Source of the DNA: Prorocentrum cordatum
Lineage: Eukaryota; Sar; Dinophyceae; Prorocentrales; Prorocentraceae
Direction: 5' to 3'
NCBI GenBank assembly: GCA_963575745.1
Contig: CAUYUJ010004991.1
Span: 449,916 to 513,915, forward strand
DNA: 64,000 bases
Shown: one piece after another, positions 60,893 through 64,000 of the stretch
Numbering within the stretch: position 1 is the first letter of the stretch
Layout: each line of letters opens with the position of its first letter
Program-made: the position numbers and the translations under genes
Notes under the pieces: model-generated
Told to the model about the DNA's origin: nothing
Seen by the model: the letters and a program-made list of their open reading frames with translations, nothing else
The model's database searches: none

Positions 60893-61130
60893 GCCTCCTC
60901 CTCCTCCTCCTCCTCCTCCTCCTCCTCCTCCTCCTCCTCCTCCTCCTCCCCCTCCCCCTCCCCTTCCCCCTCCTCCTCCCCCTCCTCCTCCTCCTTCTCC
61001 TCCTCCTCCCTCCTCCTCCTCTCCTCCTCCTCCTCCTCCTCGTCCTCGTCCTCCTCCTCCTCCTCCTTCTCCCCCTCCTCCTCCCCCTCCTCCTTCTCCT
61101 CCTCCTCCTCCTCCTCCTCCTCCTCCTTCA
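60893..61130. repeat. (CCT)n tract
   Basis: About 235 bases of CCT with CTT and GTC interruptions. Confidence 0.97.
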
Positions 61131-61137
61131 GCTGCTG

Positions 61138-61310
61138 TCTATCCATGTCGGCGCACGCCTCGCTCGTTTCGCGCCCCTTACGGAGTTCCACCTGCAGTCT
61201 GAGTGGGCGCACGTGCACGCCTGGCATGTTTCGTGCCGCCCAAAGAACTCCACCTACGGTCTCAATGGGCGCGGTCGTTTGGCAACTCCGCCCCCATTTC
61301 GGCACGCACG
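61138..61310 (-). repeat. two relic units of the 21 kb / 44 kb satellite
   Basis: CATGTCGGCGCACGCCTCG, GCGCCCCTTACGGAGTTCCACC and GGCATGTTTCGTGCCGCCC, AAAGAACTCCACC keep the 21 kb unit's word order with heavy divergence. Confidence 0.65.
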
Positions 61311-61689
61311 TCTCTCGCTTTCCCTGCTTCTTACATCTGTGCTTCGAAAACTCATTCGCCTTGGCACAACACCTAAACATCTCCGGCCGAAGCGGTGAGA
61401 AATCGCCTGGGAGAGATTTGGTTTTTGTAATTTCGCACAGGAAAATTCACAATGATGTAAACGTGGCCGAGAGTGCGTTCCCCATGGTGAAATGGCAGGG
61501 GGAGAGGTTTTATCCTGCAAGGGCTATCTGCGATTCGTCCAACACCTGGAACAACTCCAGAAACATCTCCCGACCTTCCAGGTCGACGGGGACAGTGCTA
61601 GTAGTCTGCGGGGGGACAAGGGGGCCGCCTGGGGACGCCGTACTCGTCATTGCCCCAGATGAACCACTTTCGTACAGGACAGACTGGAA

Positions 61690-62340
61690 TATGGCTGCAC
61701 TTCCGACGGTGAGACCAGCGCTGTCCCTTGACAGCGGCACCTTTGGCCGCCGGCCGCCACGCGCTTGCACGTGCCCCGCAGACCCTCGGCAAAATTGCTT
61801 GCTGCGGTCTGAGGCCTGGCGGACTCCATCACCCGCCTCACGGCGCGCACACATTGAACGGGCAAGCGGTCTGCCCCGCTCCGGTTTAGGACCGAAGCCA
61901 AGGCAGCTTTGCTGAGCAGTCAGTCGTCGCAACAAATGAGCGATGTCAAACATTATGCTGGTGACACCCCCGTCGACCAGGAAGATGGCACCCCGTTCGG
62001 GCGTCAAGGCCAAGTCTTAGCGGGAAGATGAGTGCACTCTTACGCCGGTAAGACCAGCATTATCCCTTGACAACGGCACCTTTGGCCGCCACCGCGCGTT
62101 TGCACGTGCCCCGCAGACCCTCGGTGCGACCTGGCGGACTCCATCACCCGCTTCACGGCGCGCACAATTCGAAACGGCAAACGATCGACCCCGCCCCGAG
62201 TTGACACCGAAGCGGGGGAAGCTCCGCTGCGCAGTCAGTCATCGCAGCAAACGAGCGATATCAAACATGATGCTGGCGACGCGTCCGCCAGCTGGGACGA
62301 TGGCGCTCCGTTCGGGCATCGAGTCCAGATTTCCTCGTCC
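61690..62340. repeat. ~335 bp tandem duplication
   Basis: 61,700-62,035 and 62,037-62,340 align along their whole length: GGTGAGACCAGCGCTGTCCC / GGTAAGACCAGCATTATCCC, GGCACCTTTGGCCGCC, TGCACGTGCCCCGCAGACCC, TGGCGGACTCCATCACCCGC, GAGCGATGTCAAACATTATG / GAGCGATATCAAACATGATG, CCGTTCGGGCGTC / CCGTTCGGGCATC. The minus strand of the first copy is open from 62,013 to 61,510 and includes VTSIMFDIAHLLRRL; the second copy keeps VASIMFDIARLL but has stops. It could be a duplicated, decaying gene piece; unassigned. Confidence 0.8.
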
Positions 62341-62690
62341 CCGCTCCGCAAGATGAATCATCTAGGCGCAGGAAATGTCCGGCCAAAACGATGAGACATT
62401 GCCATGACTGAATCCCACCAGCCCTTTGGGCGTAGGTGGTTTAGGGGGGTTCCTCTTCCACCCCCCTTCTTCCCCTTCGGGGAGGGGCTTACCCTCCCCC
62501 CTACCCTCTCCCCTGGACCTGGACGGGGCCGGTCGCGAGCGGTCAGGGCGTCCTAAACGGCCTCGGCGAGGAAGCCAAAGTCATTGGTTGTACTAGGGTT
62601 TTGGCCCCATTTTGGCCTCTTGGGGGGGCGACGCTAAATTACGCTACCGAGGAACCCCACATGCTTATATTATGGCTGGAGTGATGACAG
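62341..62690. other. spacer, no gene seen
   Basis: Mixed sequence; C-rich block at 62,450-62,515. Confidence 0.4.
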
Positions 62691-62694
62691 CTGA

Positions 62695-64000
62695 AGTGAA
62701 GCATGTGAGAATGATGTTGGTGGCCGTTCCCTGTGCACCCCCTATGGTGTCGAGAATGTGCCACGCCTGCTGCGCCCTGGACGACCATCTCGGATAGCGG
62801 CCGCGCTCAAAGACCACCACCTGCGGACCCCCTAAGGTTACGAGAACATGCCACGCCTGCTACGCCATGGACGACCGTCACGGATAGCGGTCGCCGTGAG
62901 AGACCTCCCCCTTCGCACACCCTCTGGTGTCGGGAAAATGCCATGCCTGCTGTGCCCTGGACGACCGTCACGGATAGCGGCCGCGCTCAGAAACCCCGAC
63001 TTGCAACCCCCCTTCTGGCGTCGAGAAAATGCCACGCCTGCTGTGCCCTGGACGACCGGCTCGGATAGCGGCCGCGCTCAGAGACCACGCCCTGCGCCCC
63101 CCCTATGGTGTCGAGAGTATGTCACGCCTGCTATGCCCTGGACGACCGGCTCGGATAGCGGCCGCGCTCAGAAACCACCCCCTGCGCACCCCGCATGGCG
63201 TCGAGAATGTGCCATGCCTGCTATGCCCTGGACGACCGTCACGGATAGCGGCCGCACTCGGACACCACCCCTGGACGACCGTCACGGATAGAGGCCGCGC
63301 TGAGAGACCCCCCCCTGCGCACCCCCATGATGTCGAGAATGTGCCATGCCTGCTGTGCCCTGGACGACTGTCACGGATAGCGGCCGCACTCAGACACCAC
63401 CCCCTGCGCACCCCCTATGGTGTCGAGAATCTGCCATGTCTGCTGTGCCCTGGACGACCGTCACGGATAGCGGCCGCCGTGAGAGACCTCCCCCTATGCA
63501 CCCCCTATGGTGTTGAGAATATGCCGTGCCTGCTGTGCCCTGGACAACCGTCACGGATAGCGGTCGCCCTCAGAGACCACCCCCTGCGCACCCCCTATGG
63601 TGTCGAGAAAGTGCTACGCCTGCCACGCTCTCCGACCCTGGCAAGCATAGAGGCCGCGCTGAGAGACCCCCCCCTGCGCACCCCCTCTGGTGTCGAGAAA
63701 GTGCCACGCCTGCCACGCTCTCCGACCCTGGCACGCATAGAGGCCGCGCTGAGAGACCGCCCCTGCGCACCCCCTCTGGTGTCGAGAAAGTGCCACGCCT
63801 GCCGCGCTCTCCGGCCCTGGCACGCATAGAGGTCGCGGTGAGAGACCACCAATTGCGCACTCCCCCTGGTGTCGAGAAAATGCCACGCCTGCTGCGCTCT
63901 CCGGCCCTGGCACGCATAGGGGCCGCGCTGAGAGACCACCCGCTGCGCACCCCCTCTGGTGTCGAGATAGTGCCACGCCTGCCGCGCTCTCCGACCCTGG
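62695..64000. repeat. ~91 bp satellite array, two unit types, runs off the window
   Basis: At least thirteen units. Type I (62,730-63,610) carries TGCCCTGGACGACCGTCACG, GATAGCGGCCGCGCTCAGA and TGGTGTCGAGAATGTGCCA. Type II (63,611-64,000) has CGCTCTCCGACCCTGGCACG, CATAGAGGCCGCGCTGAGAG in the first half and the same second half. One partial unit (63,262-63,300) interrupts type I. Long frames on both strands are array translations. Confidence 0.95.

Noticed and set aside
62608-62632. CCCCATTTTGGCCTCTTGG as a leader relic
   Set aside because: Shares only CCATTTTGGC, and belongs to the CTTGGGGCC word family.
62695-64000. Regularly spaced repeats as a CRISPR array
   Set aside because: Units are contiguous ~91 bp satellite monomers with no unique spacers, in eukaryotic DNA.

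Overview
The window looks like nuclear DNA of a dinoflagellate. The evidence is: (i) two relics of the dinoflagellate spliced leader (7802-7824 minus, 8370-8388 plus); (ii) a multi-exon minus-strand gene for D-aminoacyl-tRNA deacylase (DTD) with introns of about 2.4, 2.3 and 9.9 kb, whose donors read GA, GC and GT and whose acceptors all read AG|G; (iii) several LINE-type retrotransposon bodies; (iv) an extraordinary density of microsatellites and satellites in GC-rich DNA. I cannot name the genus. Most long open frames here are translations of triplet or other open repeats and are not genes.

Layout. 0-7.3 kb: repeats only (CCT tract, ~125 bp tandem array inside a 51 bp direct repeat, GT/AT/TCTG/ATGC microsatellites, dispersed GC-rich segments). 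7.5-8.8 kb: an intact 74-residue, two-TM membrane protein gene with a relict spliced leader 61 nt before its ATG, back to back with a second leader relic on the other strand. 9.4-11.5 kb: GC-rich, possibly coding, with one RNase H-like frame broken by a TGA. 11.5-17.5 kb: microsatellites and a duplicated GAT/ATCGAT composite repeat. 17.5-19.2 kb: an intronless, broken BTB/POZ-protein copy. 19.2-23.6 kb: AATGCAA composite repeat, CAT tract, ~90 bp satellite, a MITE-like inverted repeat. 23.8-26.1 kb: unassigned GC-rich possible coding with an AT-hook. 26.1-28.7 kb: permuted repeats, a poly-T foldback and a decayed DDE transposase. 29.4-34.2 kb: a LINE with near-complete ORF1 and ORF2, in one frame, separated by a single TGA.

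35.7-51.1 kb (minus strand): the DTD gene. Exon 1 lies at 51.1 kb, exon 2 at 48.6 kb, exon 3 at 46.0-46.3 kb and exon 4 at 36.1 kb. Its third intron hosts two decayed LINEs placed head to head (36.6-38.3 kb minus; 38.35-41.1 kb plus), a 78 bp satellite and minisatellites; the other introns are mostly microsatellite.

51.6-64 kb: a second large AATGCAA composite repeat, minisatellites, a LINE 3' fragment with zinc knuckle and RNase H (58.8-60.1 kb, two nonsense codons), a ~335 bp tandem duplication, and a ~91 bp satellite that runs off the end.

The only genes with recognisable cellular function are DTD (proofreading of D-amino acids on tRNA) and the BTB pseudogene. The 74-residue membrane protein is probably expressed but of unknown function. 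The rest is mobile-element and repeat DNA. Coordinates of repeats are approximate unless stated otherwise, because edges were judged by eye.
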